Shown here in pieces: positions 28,330 to 37,015 of a DNA stretch of 64,000 nucleotides. Source of the DNA: Arthrobacter koreensis (GTDB taxonomy: Bacteria > Actinomycetota > Actinomycetes > Actinomycetales > Micrococcaceae). Position 1 is the first letter of the stretch; every line of letters starts with the position of its first letter. The notes beneath the pieces were generated by a model that had not been told where the DNA came from, did no database searches, and saw only the letters and a program-made list of their open reading frames with translations. Location: the NCBI RefSeq assembly GCF_009193255.1, contig NZ_WACG01000005.1, forward strand, positions 371,856 to 435,855. Reading direction: 5' to 3'. Made by a program: the position numbers and the translations under genes.

Positions 28330-28995
28330 GTGGATGAAGGTCGTGGAGAGCTGAAGTGCGATGAAGTCGTTGCCTGGTATCTCAACCAGACGATGGGAAA
28401 GAGGGCAGGATCGCTCACTTCCTTGGTGCCCGAACGCTACCCCGCGGTGGTCCGAGTCCTAAACCCGGTCACAGCTCCTGATGGCAGTCGCTTTCGATGG
28501 TCAGATATTGCCGGCCCCAAGGTAACCGTGGATGCAGAGACTGAGTGGAGCGATATCGTTGCCGCGGCAGGCGGGAAGGCCGACCAATATTATGAACCGG
28601 AGGCGGGCACCATTGACCCCGGCGTGGCTCGGCGGCTGATTACTCTCCTCAGTGAGCACACAGAGTCTTCACGGTGCGTGTACCTTGTGTGGGAGGGATA
28701 CAGCGCTCTGACTGGCTGGGTTCGTCACAGCGAGACCATCACCAATAGCATGCAGCGAACGATGCATGTTCTAACGGGAGGGTTGGAAGACGCGCTGAAA
28801 CCCATTGACTTCCCACCAAACCGGATCGCTATGAACTGGCTGCCACAAGACGCATCTTGGTTCGTGGGCAACGATATTTATGCTAGATCCGTATTTGTCG
28901 GTGCTTCGACAGAAGTAGCCGGTTCCCTCCTGCGCGAAGGCAGTCTTGAAGCGTACATGGTCTCAAAGACTCACGCCATAGTTCCGGAGGACTAA
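28330..28995 (+). CDS. Hypothetical cytosolic protein
   Basis: 221 residues from a GTG start 7 bp after the lipoprotein gene. There is no signal peptide or membrane segment. Sequence contains YPAVVRVLNPV, RFRWSDIAG and a central SRCVYLVWEGYSAL, and a C-terminal LREGSLEAYMVSKTHAIVPED. The composition suggests a globular enzyme-like or binding fold, but no motif could be named. Because it follows two exported proteins in one probable transcript, it may be their cytosolic partner or immunity-type protein (inference). Confidence 0.6.
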   Translation: MDEGRGELKCDEVVAWYLNQTMGKRAGSLTSLVPERYPAVVRVLNPVTAPDGSRFRWSDIAGPKVTVDAETEWSDIVAAAGGKADQYYEPEAGTIDPGVARRLITLLSEHTESSRCVYLVWEGYSALTGWVRHSETITNSMQRTMHVLTGGLEDALKPIDFPPNRIAMNWLPQDASWFVGNDIYARSVFVGASTEVAGSLLREGSLEAYMVSKTHAIVPED

Positions 28996-29349
28996 AGAAA
29001 CGACACGCACGAACCGCATTTTGTGGTCGGCAAACCGGTATCGGTGACGGCGTCCTCTGGCACTTCGGACCAAAGCGGGAGTATCGAGATAGTTCAGCTC
29101 CCTGGCTTGTAAGAAACGGAGTGCGGCGTTTGGTGACTGCCGTGCTGTCGAGGGCTAGTTTCTTCAGTTCTTCCTGACTCCATCGAGACCGGTGAACCAG
29201 CCGTCCATGAGGCCAGGGGCTGGTCATCTCCAAGGGCAACCCTGTTCGCAGGATGGCGGAGTTCGATGCCCGCGAATGGATGGCAGAGCGTCGAAGCGTT
29301 GGGCAGCCTGCGGGCAAGAGGTGCCGGAGCGCTTCCATAGGATGGGTCC
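28996..29349. other. Intergenic stretch containing a resolvase relic
   Basis: About 350 bases with no intact gene. The stretch 29181-29290 is a degenerate copy of the resolvase 3' end; the rest is unassigned. Confidence 0.5.
29181..29290 (+). pseudogene. Decayed resolvase 3'-end fragment
   Basis: Aligns by eye with the live resolvase gene at about 26930-27040. Shared runs include GAACCAGC(C/T)GTCCATG and GACGCCCGC versus GATGCCCGCGAATTGGAT-like sequence. A one-base loss after GGCCAGGG changes the frame, so it is dead. In frame it would encode ETGEPAVHEARG, the counterpart of EAGEPAVHVARD in the live protein. It marks an older copy of the element, or one edge of a duplication. Confidence 0.75.
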
Positions 29350-30394
29350 ATGACATCCGACCAACTGGCACCGATTCCCGAGGACTACACGCGCCTGCTG
29401 GAGTCCCTGAAAGACCGAGTCCGGCAGACCCGGTTACAGGCGCAGCGGACCGTTAATACGGAACTGATCGGACTGTATTGGAGCATCGGCCGGGAAATCC
29501 TGTCCCGCCAGGACCATCAGGGGTGGGGTGCTGGAGTGATCCGCCGGCTGGCTGAGGACCTGCGCACTGCTTTCCCGGAGATGACCGGATTCTCCCAACG
29601 GAACCTACAGTACATGCGGTCCATGGCTGAAGCCTGGGGCGGCGGAGCAAATGTGCCACAAGCCGTGGCGCAATTGCCGTGGGGACACATCCGCACCATC
29701 CTGGACAAAGCCGAGTCTCGGCAAGCCCGTGACTGGTATGCCGCTGCAGCGCTCGAGTATGGGTGGTCCCGCAACGTCCTGCTGAACATGATGATGAACC
29801 GGTCCATGGAGCGTACCGGCACGGCGCCGTCGAACTTCAGCCGCGAACTGTCCTCTCCGGATTCGGAGCTGGCACAGCAGGTAGCCAAAGATCCCTACGC
29901 ATTCGAATTCCTTGGGCTCGCCGGCGAAGTGGCCGAACGGGACCTGGAACAGGCGCTCATGGACCGAATCGTGGAGACACTGCAGGAGCTGGGGCCAGGC
30001 TTTGCCTTCGTGGGCCGGCAGGTCCACTTCGAGGTTGCCGGGGATGACTTCTACGTTGATCTGCTGTTCTTCCACGTCGAGCAGCTGCGCTACTTCGTGA
30101 TTGAACTAAAAACCGGCAAGTTCCAGCCCGAGCATGCAGGCAAACTCAATTTCTATGTGGCGCTGGTTGAATGACCAGCTGCGCCGTGAGGCGCATGGTC
30201 CGACTGTAGGCATCCTGATCTGTGGAAGTAAGAACGAGCACACAGTCCGGTATGCCCTGGCTCGAACGACCTCACCAATGGCCGTGGCGGCCTACACCTA
30301 TGAGCAGCTGCCTGCCGCGGACCAGGGACTGGTCCCGGCCGAGGACCGACTCACCGCTGCACTGGATTCCTTGGGGGAGACCGTAGGAGAGTAA
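29350..30394 (+). pseudogene. PDDEXK nuclease (YhcG/DUF1016) with a +1 frameshift
   Basis: The N-terminal 274 residues are read from 29350 and hold the DUF1016 N-terminal domain (TVNTELIGLYWSIGREIL, FSQRNLQYMRSMAEAW). The nuclease core follows: D237, and E252-L-K254 in the segment FHVEQLRYFVIELK. The frame then stops at TGA (30172-30174), and the remaining family C-terminus (DQLRRE, VGILICGSKNEHTVRYAL) continues in another frame to 30394. Removing one A from GTTGAATGAC (30166-30175) restores the usual VDDQLRR. The catalytic residues precede the break, so a shortened protein could remain partly active; a base-call error is also possible. The family occurs beside restriction and defence genes. 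Confidence 0.85.
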
Positions 30395-30718
30395 CCATCA
30401 CTCCGGCGTAACGCTGGGGGTGGTCTCAGCGCCAAGAGGCCCCTTATGCCTCCCTTCATCGGGCATTTTTGCGGGCGGGGTATTCGCGAATCTGGAACCA
30501 GTGAACTTGCGGGGAGTCCTCAAGTCGCGGGCATGGGACGGAAAGTCGCGGGAGGGGACCGTCGTGTGTGTGGGAACCGTTGAGGGCAGCGGCTCGGCAT
30601 CGTTTGGTTTCGTTCCCAAGTAGCTGGGCCAAACAAGGAGGCACTTGGAAGCTGTTCCCGTTTTCGGAAATGGGACAACTCTCCGATGCACCAGACTTAC
30701 AAGGTGAAAAGGTTGAAA
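30395..30718. other. Intergenic, no gene seen
   Basis: About 320 bases. Frames here lack likely starts; an in-frame ATG at 30686 could extend the next gene by 11 codons. Confidence 0.35.
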
Positions 30719-31453
30719 GTGAAGAAGTTTGTGCGCGCCGCGCGGGACACCATATGGGCCGAACGGACAGGTCTGGAACAGATACTGCTACTGGTATCCG
30801 CTGGTTTAGTTGGTCTCCTCGTGGCAGCGTTGGTTGCTCTGGCGCGTAAATCTGCTCCCTTGGCAACCGAGTGGGGCCCAGTCGCAGATTGGGTTGGTGT
30901 TTTTGTAACATTCTTGGGCTTTGTTGGTGCGATCGCTGCACTCAGGTTTCAAACCAAGTCAGTCGCTGTCCAGCTTGAGCAGCACAACAAGCAAAAGGAG
31001 ACTGAGGAGACCGAGGAGCAGGAACGCGCCGCAGCACGGAAAGCTGAGGCCTTGGAGGCCAAGCAAAAGGACGCCCGAGCTGTTCAGATAAACGTTTCTG
31101 CCATCCGTCGCCAGGCAGACCCGGGCTCTGAATTTGTTTACGAACAGCCATTCGTCGTGACGTGTACCTTGGTCTTTCCTGGCTGGAACCTCTACACAGA
31201 AGCGAATTTCCAGGTACCGGACACGCCGGAGAACTTCAGGCAGTTGCGGGACGACAGGATAACGACAAAGTTCGGAATCATAAATCACGGTGCCCGAATC
31301 ATTTGGCAGATTTCCGGGAACAAGTGGCCACATGGCGACGAGGCCGGAGCCCAAGCCTGGGTGGCCGCCCGAACGTTTGCGACGTTCACGGACCAGGCCG
31401 GCAACAAGTGGAAGCTGGACGGTGCAGGGAAACTTACGGACGTAAGCGGGTAG
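30719..31453 (+). CDS. Membrane protein with coiled coil, unknown function
   Basis: 244 residues from a GTG with AAAAGG 6-7 nt upstream; the ATG at 30686 is an alternative. Two hydrophobic segments, QILLLVSAGLVGLLVAALVAL and VADWVGVFVTFLGFVGAIAAL, are separated by a short loop. A Glu/Lys/Gln-rich coiled coil (about residues 85-125: QKETEETEEQERAAARK) leads to a C-terminal soluble domain (about 130-244) containing VFPGWNLYTEANFQV. The topology suggests both ends in the cytoplasm. Many accessory-region proteins have this two-helix plus coiled-coil layout, some with effector or sensor roles. No family name can be given. Confidence 0.6.
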   Translation: MKKFVRAARDTIWAERTGLEQILLLVSAGLVGLLVAALVALARKSAPLATEWGPVADWVGVFVTFLGFVGAIAALRFQTKSVAVQLEQHNKQKETEETEEQERAAARKAEALEAKQKDARAVQINVSAIRRQADPGSEFVYEQPFVVTCTLVFPGWNLYTEANFQVPDTPENFRQLRDDRITTKFGIINHGARIIWQISGNKWPHGDEAGAQAWVAARTFATFTDQAGNKWKLDGAGKLTDVSG

Positions 31454-31504
31454 CCCATTCAGATCCCATATGCTGCTCGAGCTATAATCCCATTTGTGCG
31501 GCGT

Positions 31505-32158
31505 TTACCACACCAGAATGTCCAGAAGACGGAGGTCGGTCAGCCCGTCCAACAGGCGAACCTGCTGCTGCTTGTTTGCGTCATCGGACTCATATGAGCG
31601 CAGAAGATGCCGCAGTTCCGTCAACGCGCCGGAGGCCCTTACCTCGAGTAGGTCATTGCGCACGGCAAGCCACGTGCGACGGCGCCATCCCAATTGCGGG
31701 TAGTCCGTGTGGAGCATCTTTGCTGCGGGGGCATATGAGCGAGCTATGTGGCTGTCCAAGATAGGGAACAGGCTCGGCTGCTTCAAGTGCAGAACTTTGG
31801 AGATTTTCGCGAAGCTGACGCCTTTGGGAGAGCCTTCAGCGAAGTGCAAGTAGAGGTCCGTCATCGCTGCAAACAATGTGCTTTCCGGGCCAGCGTCAGC
31901 GAGATCCGCGGCGAAGCTGATCCACGGGGCCGCTGCGGAAACCTCTACGAAGTATGCCACTTCCTTGTTCGATATCCGGGAGCTGATTTTCCGAGTTCGG
32001 ATCACTTCCTCGACAGTCAGACGGTCTAGTTCGCCCCCGCCAGGATAATCGAAAGTGGCAGGGGTCTTCCGCGGATATCGCTCCAAGACTGCCAGAGCCT
32101 CTTGGAGGGTCCTGAGGCGGCCGGCAACAGTGATGGCCGGCCCTAGTTCTTGCTTCAT
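31505..32158 (-). CDS. Unknown protein, DUF6308-like
   Basis: 217 residues. The middle holds the block LHLKQPSLFPILDSHIARSYAP, which resembles the conserved segment of the actinobacterial DUF6308 family (an N-glycosylase-like helical fold suggested by the KRP-LIP-LDS pattern), but the match is by eye only. The C-terminal part is helical and rich in Leu (LTELRHLLRSY). No signal or membrane segment. Its start overlaps the end of the GIY-YIG-like gene by ATGA (32155-32158), so the two are translationally coupled. Alternatives include an uncharacterised DNA-modification or stress protein. Confidence 0.6.
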   Translation of the reverse strand: MKQELGPAITVAGRLRTLQEALAVLERYPRKTPATFDYPGGGELDRLTVEEVIRTRKISSRISNKEVAYFVEVSAAAPWISFAADLADAGPESTLFAAMTDLYLHFAEGSPKGVSFAKISKVLHLKQPSLFPILDSHIARSYAPAAKMLHTDYPQLGWRRRTWLAVRNDLLEVRASGALTELRHLLRSYESDDANKQQQVRLLDGLTDLRLLDILVW

Positions 32159-32724
32159 ATGCGGTTTTTCTTTCCGTCGATGCGGTTAGCGAATGGACGA
32201 TGATCCCCGTGGTTTCTCTTGAAGAGATCAATAAGTGCACTTTCCGCTTGCGCCGGGTCGTGGTCACCTGTGACCAGCCAACACACTTTAAGGTCTTGAG
32301 CGTCCTCCAGCTGCCAGATGGCTCGGCCGCCGCTATGGCCACTTTGTCTCCCGTTGCCGAAGCGACGGTACTTGTTCAACCGTTCGTAAATGCCGAGCTT
32401 GCACTCAGCCCTGCCGAAGTAGAGGATCACTGCTCCTGGTAGCCAGGCATCCTGGAGAACATCCATGGTGTAGTTGCTTCCTTTCCGCCCTGTTCCCGAC
32501 GCGACAAAGCGCGGTTCCTGGGTGTTTTCGCGAACTACTGCGTAGACGCCGTGCTCCCTGGGCAGTTCTTCATCAGGTATCGCATCGAAACGAATGAACC
32601 CTTCAAAATCCTGGTCCTTTAGCCAGCGGATGCTCATGTGGTGGCTATTCAGGGGCGACGTCGGGGTCGGCGGCGGCTTGACCATCATCGGTTCTGTTAC
32701 CGCTGGCGGCAGCTGCTCAGTCAT
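32155..32724 (-). CDS. GIY-YIG-like nuclease domain protein
   Basis: 189 residues from an ATG at 32724. A short Pro-rich N-terminus precedes a domain with GVYAVV (position of GIY) and ILYFGRAE (position of YIG), then an Arg in LNKYRRFG, the Gly-rich HSGGRAIWQL and a C-terminal Asn in RPFANR. This is the order of a GIY-YIG endonuclease core with substitutions in the name motif. The Arg and the Glu of AQAESALIDLF may serve catalysis. It is the first gene of a two-gene operon with the DUF6308-like gene. The role may be DNA cleavage or repair in an accessory region. Confidence 0.65.
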   Translation of the reverse strand: MTEQLPPAVTEPMMVKPPPTPTSPLNSHHMSIRWLKDQDFEGFIRFDAIPDEELPREHGVYAVVRENTQEPRFVASGTGRKGSNYTMDVLQDAWLPGAVILYFGRAECKLGIYERLNKYRRFGNGRQSGHSGGRAIWQLEDAQDLKVCWLVTGDHDPAQAESALIDLFKRNHGDHRPFANRIDGKKNRI

Positions 32725-33013
32725 GACTTCATGTAAGCAGAAAGGTTTGCGGTTGGGCGTTAAATCGGAACCCGCCGCCTTGGATACGTGTTGGATCTTA
32801 GTCCTGACCGTGTGAAGACAGCTGTGAATAACCTTGCTAGTGCCATCAGCCCCAATCATCGGTACAACCATCCATGACGGCACCAAACAGCGCATTGGCA
32901 AACGCCACGACCCAGACATCCATCCCGTCCATCCCGTGGATCCAAGCGCTGATCCGGTGGCCTGTCGCCAATGCGTCTCCAGTGATGATTGCCCGCAGTC
33001 CGGGCAGTTTGCC

Positions 33014-34183
33014 CTACGGTTTTACCCGGGCCAGCAGCATCCGCTCGATGCTCTCCGCGGACAGCGCGTACTGGATGGCCAGCACCCCGGCCCCACGCAT
33101 CCCGGCGTCCAGCCCGGACACGGACTGCACAATCCGCAGGTGCTGGGTGGCCAGGGGCATGGTGCGGGAGTAGACAACTTCCCGCACTCCGGCGATGAAG
33201 TGCTCACCGGTCAGGGCCATTGACCCGCCGATCACGATCACCGCCGGGTTGATCATGGACAGGCAGGCGGAGAGCACCTCCCCCACATCCCGGCCGGCCT
33301 GGCGGACAGCATGCACGGCCTCGTGGTTGCCCTGATTCACCAGCTTCACCACGTCCCGGCCGTCCCGGGCGTCCAGCCCGGCGGCCTGCAGCTTTTCCGC
33401 TACGGCGTTGCCGGAAGCCAGCGCTTCCAGGCACCCGTAGTTCCCGCAACGGCAGAGTTTGTCCCCGCCCCCGCTCACCCGGATGTGGCCAATGTCCCCA
33501 GCCACGCCGTCGGCGCCGCGGAGCAGCTCGCCGTTGCAGATGATGCCCGCGCCAATGCCGGTGGCGACCTTCAGGAACACCAGGTCAGCGACGTCGGGCC
33601 ACGCCGCCTCGCGTTCACCGACTGACATCACGTTCACGTCGTTGTCCACCAGCACGGGCACGCCGAAGTGTGATCCCAGATAGGCCGGAACGTCGAAGCC
33701 GTTCCAGCCGGGCATGATGGGCGGGTTGATCGGCCGCCCGGTCCGGTGCTCCACGGGTCCCGGAACGCCAATGCCGACGGCGAGCAGGTCCCGGGAGGTG
33801 CGGCCGGCCTCTTCGAGGAGCCGGTCCCCCAGCTTCGCCACGGTGTCCAGGACCGCCTCCGGACCGGCGCTGACCAGGAGCTCCTCGGTGGCCGCGGCAA
33901 GTGTGTTGCCCGCGAGGTCGCAGACTCCCAGCCGCAGATGGGAGGCCCCGATGTCCACACCGAGGACCACTTGGTTTCCGGTGTTCAGGGCGAACCGCGA
34001 CGACGGGCGTCCGCCGGTGGATACGGCGTCCTCCACGGGAGCTACCAGGCCGATTTCCATGAGGGCCTCGAGCCGGAGCACGATGGTGGACCGTGCCACT
34101 CCCACAATCTCCGCCAGCTCCGACCGGGTGCGTGGCTGCCCGTTCCGGAGCAGCTGGAAGAGTTCACTCGCTCCGGAGACCAC
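33014..34183 (-). CDS. ROK family transcriptional regulator
   Basis: 389 residues from a GTG at 34183, preferred because AAGGA lies 8 nt upstream; an upstream TTG at 34219 is less likely. The N-terminal winged helix (RTRSELAEIVGVARSTIVLRLE) is followed by a sugar-kinase-type domain with VLGVDIGASHLRLGV, VGIGVPGPVEH and VDNDVNVMSVGE. The zinc motif CRCGNYGCLEA is complete. Such proteins repress sugar operons and are released by a sugar or sugar phosphate. Its end-to-end orientation with the RbsC-type permease gene (same strand, 90 bp downstream) and the divergent binding protein suggests it controls the whole sugar locus. Confidence 0.92.
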   Translation of the reverse strand: MVSGASELFQLLRNGQPRTRSELAEIVGVARSTIVLRLEALMEIGLVAPVEDAVSTGGRPSSRFALNTGNQVVLGVDIGASHLRLGVCDLAGNTLAAATEELLVSAGPEAVLDTVAKLGDRLLEEAGRTSRDLLAVGIGVPGPVEHRTGRPINPPIMPGWNGFDVPAYLGSHFGVPVLVDNDVNVMSVGEREAAWPDVADLVFLKVATGIGAGIICNGELLRGADGVAGDIGHIRVSGGGDKLCRCGNYGCLEALASGNAVAEKLQAAGLDARDGRDVVKLVNQGNHEAVHAVRQAGRDVGEVLSACLSMINPAVIVIGGSMALTGEHFIAGVREVVYSRTMPLATQHLRIVQSVSGLDAGMRGAGVLAIQYALSAESIERMLLARVKP

Positions 34184-34274
34184 GGAGGCATTCCTTATAT
34201 CGACCACCGGGCAATTCAAGCACAGGAATCGGCGTTACTCTGTCGGGCGAGGTTGCAGCGGGCACCGGGGAACC

Positions 34275-35330
34275 TCATATCGCTCCCTTGCGCCGGGTAC
34301 CCCGCACGGCGAAGCGCTGCTGCAGCAGCACCGCCACCACGATGATGACGCCCTTGGTGACGTTCTGCACCGAGGTGTCCAGGTTGTTCTGGACGAAGAC
34401 GTTGGTGAGGGTGCTGAACAGCAGGACGCCCAGGACGGTGCCCACGATCGTTCCGCGGCCGCCCACCAGCAGTGTCCCGCCCACCACGACGGCGGCAATC
34501 GCGTCCAGCTCGTACAGGGTTCCGTGGGTGGAGGTTCCGGCGGTGGTGCGGCCCATCATCATGATCGCGGCGATGCCGACCGTGACGCCGGAGAGTACGT
34601 AGAGCCAGACGATGTGCCGCTTCACTTTGATCCCGGCGAGCCGGGTGGCCTCGAGGTTGCCGCCGATCGCCACCGTGCGCCGGCCGAAGGTGGTGCGGTT
34701 GAGCAGGAACCATCCCGCCGCCGCCACGATCAGGAAGATCCAGACCAGCAGCGGCACGCCCAGGAAGTTGGAGCGCAGCACGGAGGTGAAGTCCCGGTTG
34801 GTGACAATCTGCGTGCTCCGGCCGGAGATCAGCTCCGCCAGGCCGCGCGCGGCCACCAGCATAGCCAGGGTGGCAATAAACGCCACCACGTTTCCGTACG
34901 CGATGATCACGCCGTTGATCAGCCCGGCGAGGGCACCCACGGCCAGGGCCACGGCCACCATAAGCAGCCAGCTGCTGTTGGTGGCCGCAACCTGCACCGC
35001 TGCGAGGCTCGCCACCACGCTGGCCAGGCCCATCACCGAGCCGACGGAGAGGTCGATGCCGCCGGCGGTGATGACGAAGGTGACCCCAATGCAGATCACC
35101 CCGATGATCGAGGCCAGCCGCAGGATCGTGAGCATGTTGTCCACGCTGAGGAACTGCGAGCCGCCGGTTGCCGCGCCCACGGCGATCAGCAGCCCCAGGG
35201 CAATGATCAGGCCGAGGTTGCGGACGCCGGATCCCCCCATCAGCTGCCGCACGCCCCGCTGGCCGGAGGCAGCGGTGGCTCCCCCGCCCTCGGAGGAGGG
35301 CTGGAGCGTCGTTGTGTTTTGGTCGCTCAC
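34275..35330 (-). CDS. Sugar ABC transporter permease (RbsC type)
   Basis: 351 residues of the BPD_transp_2 family with about ten membrane segments. The block [19 protein letters not shown], then NRTTFGRRTVAIGGN and [21 protein letters not shown], are typical of RbsC-like permeases in CUT2 importers. The start overlaps the ATPase stop by 4 bp (35327-35330). It forms the membrane channel of the importer encoded with the ATPase upstream and the divergent binding protein. Substrate unknown. Confidence 0.93.
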   Translation of the reverse strand: MSDQNTTTLQPSSEGGGATAASGQRGVRQLMGGSGVRNLGLIIALGLLIAVGAATGGSQFLSVDNMLTILRLASIIGVICIGVTFVITAGGIDLSVGSVMGLASVVASLAAVQVAATNSSWLLMVAVALAVGALAGLINGVIIAYGNVVAFIATLAMLVAARGLAELISGRSTQIVTNRDFTSVLRSNFLGVPLLVWIFLIVAAAGWFLLNRTTFGRRTVAIGGNLEATRLAGIKVKRHIVWLYVLSGVTVGIAAIMMMGRTTAGTSTHGTLYELDAIAAVVVGGTLLVGGRGTIVGTVLGVLLFSTLTNVFVQNNLDTSVQNVTKGVIIVVAVLLQQRFAVRGTRRKGAI

Positions 35331-36856
35331 TGGGAGTTTCCTTTCAGGACGAGGTCAAGTACGGAATGCTCATCGATGTCTTTCGCGTCGCTGACGGCCA
35401 GCATGCGGCCGGCGTCGAGCACCAGCACGCGGTCAGCGAGGCCAATGACTTCCTCGATTTCGCTGGACACCACCAGGATTGCCACTCCCCGTGCGGCGAG
35501 CTGGCGGATCAGGGCGTAGATCTCTGCTTTGGCGCCAACGTCCACACCGCGGGTGGGTTCATCCAGCAGCAGGATCCGTGTGCCGTGGATCAGCCAGCGT
35601 GCCAGCAGGACTTTTTGCTGGTTGCCGCCGGAGAGGGTGCGGGCCGGGCGTTCAGTATCTGCCGGGGTGAGCTGCAGCGCCGCGGTTTGTTCCTGCGCTG
35701 CCTTCCTTTCGCCGCGTTCGTTGAGCAGCCCGCGGCGGGCAAACCGGGCGAACGTGGACAGGGTGGCGTTCTTGTAGATCGGCTCGTCCAGGAGCAGTCC
35801 CTGGCTTTTGCGTTCCTCCGGTGAGAGCCCGATGCCGGCGCGAATGGCTGCCGAAACCGATCCCGGCTGCAGCCTGCTGCCGTCCACGCTCACGCTGCCG
35901 GCGGTGGCCTTGCGGGCACCGTAGATGGTCTCGAGGATCTCCGAGCGGCCGGACCCCACGAGCCCGGCGAGGCCGAGGATTTCCCCGGGCCGGACCGAGA
36001 AGCTGATGTCCCGGAAGGACCCCGCCAGTCCCAGCCCGTCCACCTCGAGGAGCGGTTTGCCCTCTGCGACCGGTGCCCGCAGCGGGAACACGTTGCTGGT
36101 TTCCCGGCCCGTCATCAGCTTCACCAGCTCGGACCGGGACACGGACTTGACCGGCAGCGAGGACGCAGTGCTTCGTCCGTCCTTGATGACGGACATCCGG
36201 TTGCCGATCTGGTCAATCTCTTCCAAGCGGTGCGAAATGTAGACCACCGCAATTCCATGCCCGGTGAGCTGGCGGATCACCCGGAAGAGGTTGGCCACCT
36301 CTCCGGTGTCCAGGATGGCGCTGGGCTCATCCATGATGATCAGCCGCGCGTTGCGGGACAGCGCCCGGGCCATGCTCACAATCTGTTTGCCGGCGGCGGA
36401 CAGGGTGCCAACCTCGGTTCCCGGGGAAAGGTCTTCATGGCCAAGCCTCGCCAGCAGCTTGCGCGCCTTGTTCTTCGCATCCCGGACGCGCAGCACGCCG
36501 GCACGGGCGTCCTCGTGTCCCAGGAAGATGTTCTCGGCCACGTTCAGGCCGTCCACCACGTCCAGTTCCTGGTACATGGTGGCGATGCCCAGCTCCAGGG
36601 CATCGGTGGGGGACGTGAGTTGCACCGGCTCACCCAGCCAGCGGATCTCGCCGCCGTCCGGCTGGTGCACCCCGGAGAGTGCCTTGATCAGCGTGGATTT
36701 CCCGGCGCCGTTCTGCCCGAGCACGCAGTGCACCTCTCCGGGCACCACCTCGAGGTTCACCCCCTGCAGTGCCCGCACTCCGGCGAAACTCTTGCTCAGG
36801 TTGCGGACCTCAAGCAGCGGCTGGAGGCGTTCTGGGACATCGCTGGCCATCGACAT
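35327..36856 (-). CDS. Sugar ABC transporter ATP-binding protein (RbsA type)
   Basis: About 509 residues (ATG at 36856; ATG 36850 also possible) with two ABC domains. The first has Walker A GQNGAGKST and LIIMDEPSAIL; its signature is degenerate (LSAAGKQ). The second has [17 protein letters not shown] and LLLDEPTRGVDVGAK. This pairing of an intact and a degenerate site is standard for RbsA/MglA. It heads the leftward RbsA-RbsC unit and is followed by the ROK gene. No strong ribosome site is visible. Confidence 0.93.
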   Translation of the reverse strand: MSMASDVPERLQPLLEVRNLSKSFAGVRALQGVNLEVVPGEVHCVLGQNGAGKSTLIKALSGVHQPDGGEIRWLGEPVQLTSPTDALELGIATMYQELDVVDGLNVAENIFLGHEDARAGVLRVRDAKNKARKLLARLGHEDLSPGTEVGTLSAAGKQIVSMARALSRNARLIIMDEPSAILDTGEVANLFRVIRQLTGHGIAVVYISHRLEEIDQIGNRMSVIKDGRSTASSLPVKSVSRSELVKLMTGRETSNVFPLRAPVAEGKPLLEVDGLGLAGSFRDISFSVRPGEILGLAGLVGSGRSEILETIYGARKATAGSVSVDGSRLQPGSVSAAIRAGIGLSPEERKSQGLLLDEPIYKNATLSTFARFARRGLLNERGERKAAQEQTAALQLTPADTERPARTLSGGNQQKVLLARWLIHGTRILLLDEPTRGVDVGAKAEIYALIRQLAARGVAILVVSSEIEEVIGLADRVLVLDAGRMLAVSDAKDIDEHSVLDLVLKGNSQ

Positions 36857-36911
36857 GGAACGGAGCTTACACACTTATGTCGATCACTGACAGTATCTTG
36901 CAGTATTTTCG

Positions 36912-36923
36912 ACAGACTTCTGT
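36912..36923. promoter_or_regulatory. Candidate ROK operator
   Basis: ACAGACTTCTGT has 5-bp inverted arms (ACAGA/TCTGT) and lies in the divergent promoter region, next to two CAGTAT repeats. It is a candidate site for the neighbouring ROK protein, by position only. Confidence 0.3.
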
Positions 36924-36926
36924 TAG

Positions 36927-36942
36927 TGTGACGGCCATCACG
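36927..36942. promoter_or_regulatory. Candidate Crp/GlxR operator
   Basis: TGTGA-CGGCCA-TCACG closely fits the TGTGA-N6-TCACA palindrome of Crp-family regulators. It lies between the two divergent transcription units of the sugar locus and could serve both. Confidence 0.55.
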
Positions 36943-37015
36943 ACGAGGTGCGGGGCATGGAAGGTGCCAACAGGCCTCTTGGAGAAGGAACACCGATCGA
37001 TTAGAGGAGACAACC

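Noticed and set aside
33714..35519. 601-residue rightward frame
   Set aside because: Antisense to ROK and RbsC-type genes; no ribosome site or family likeness.
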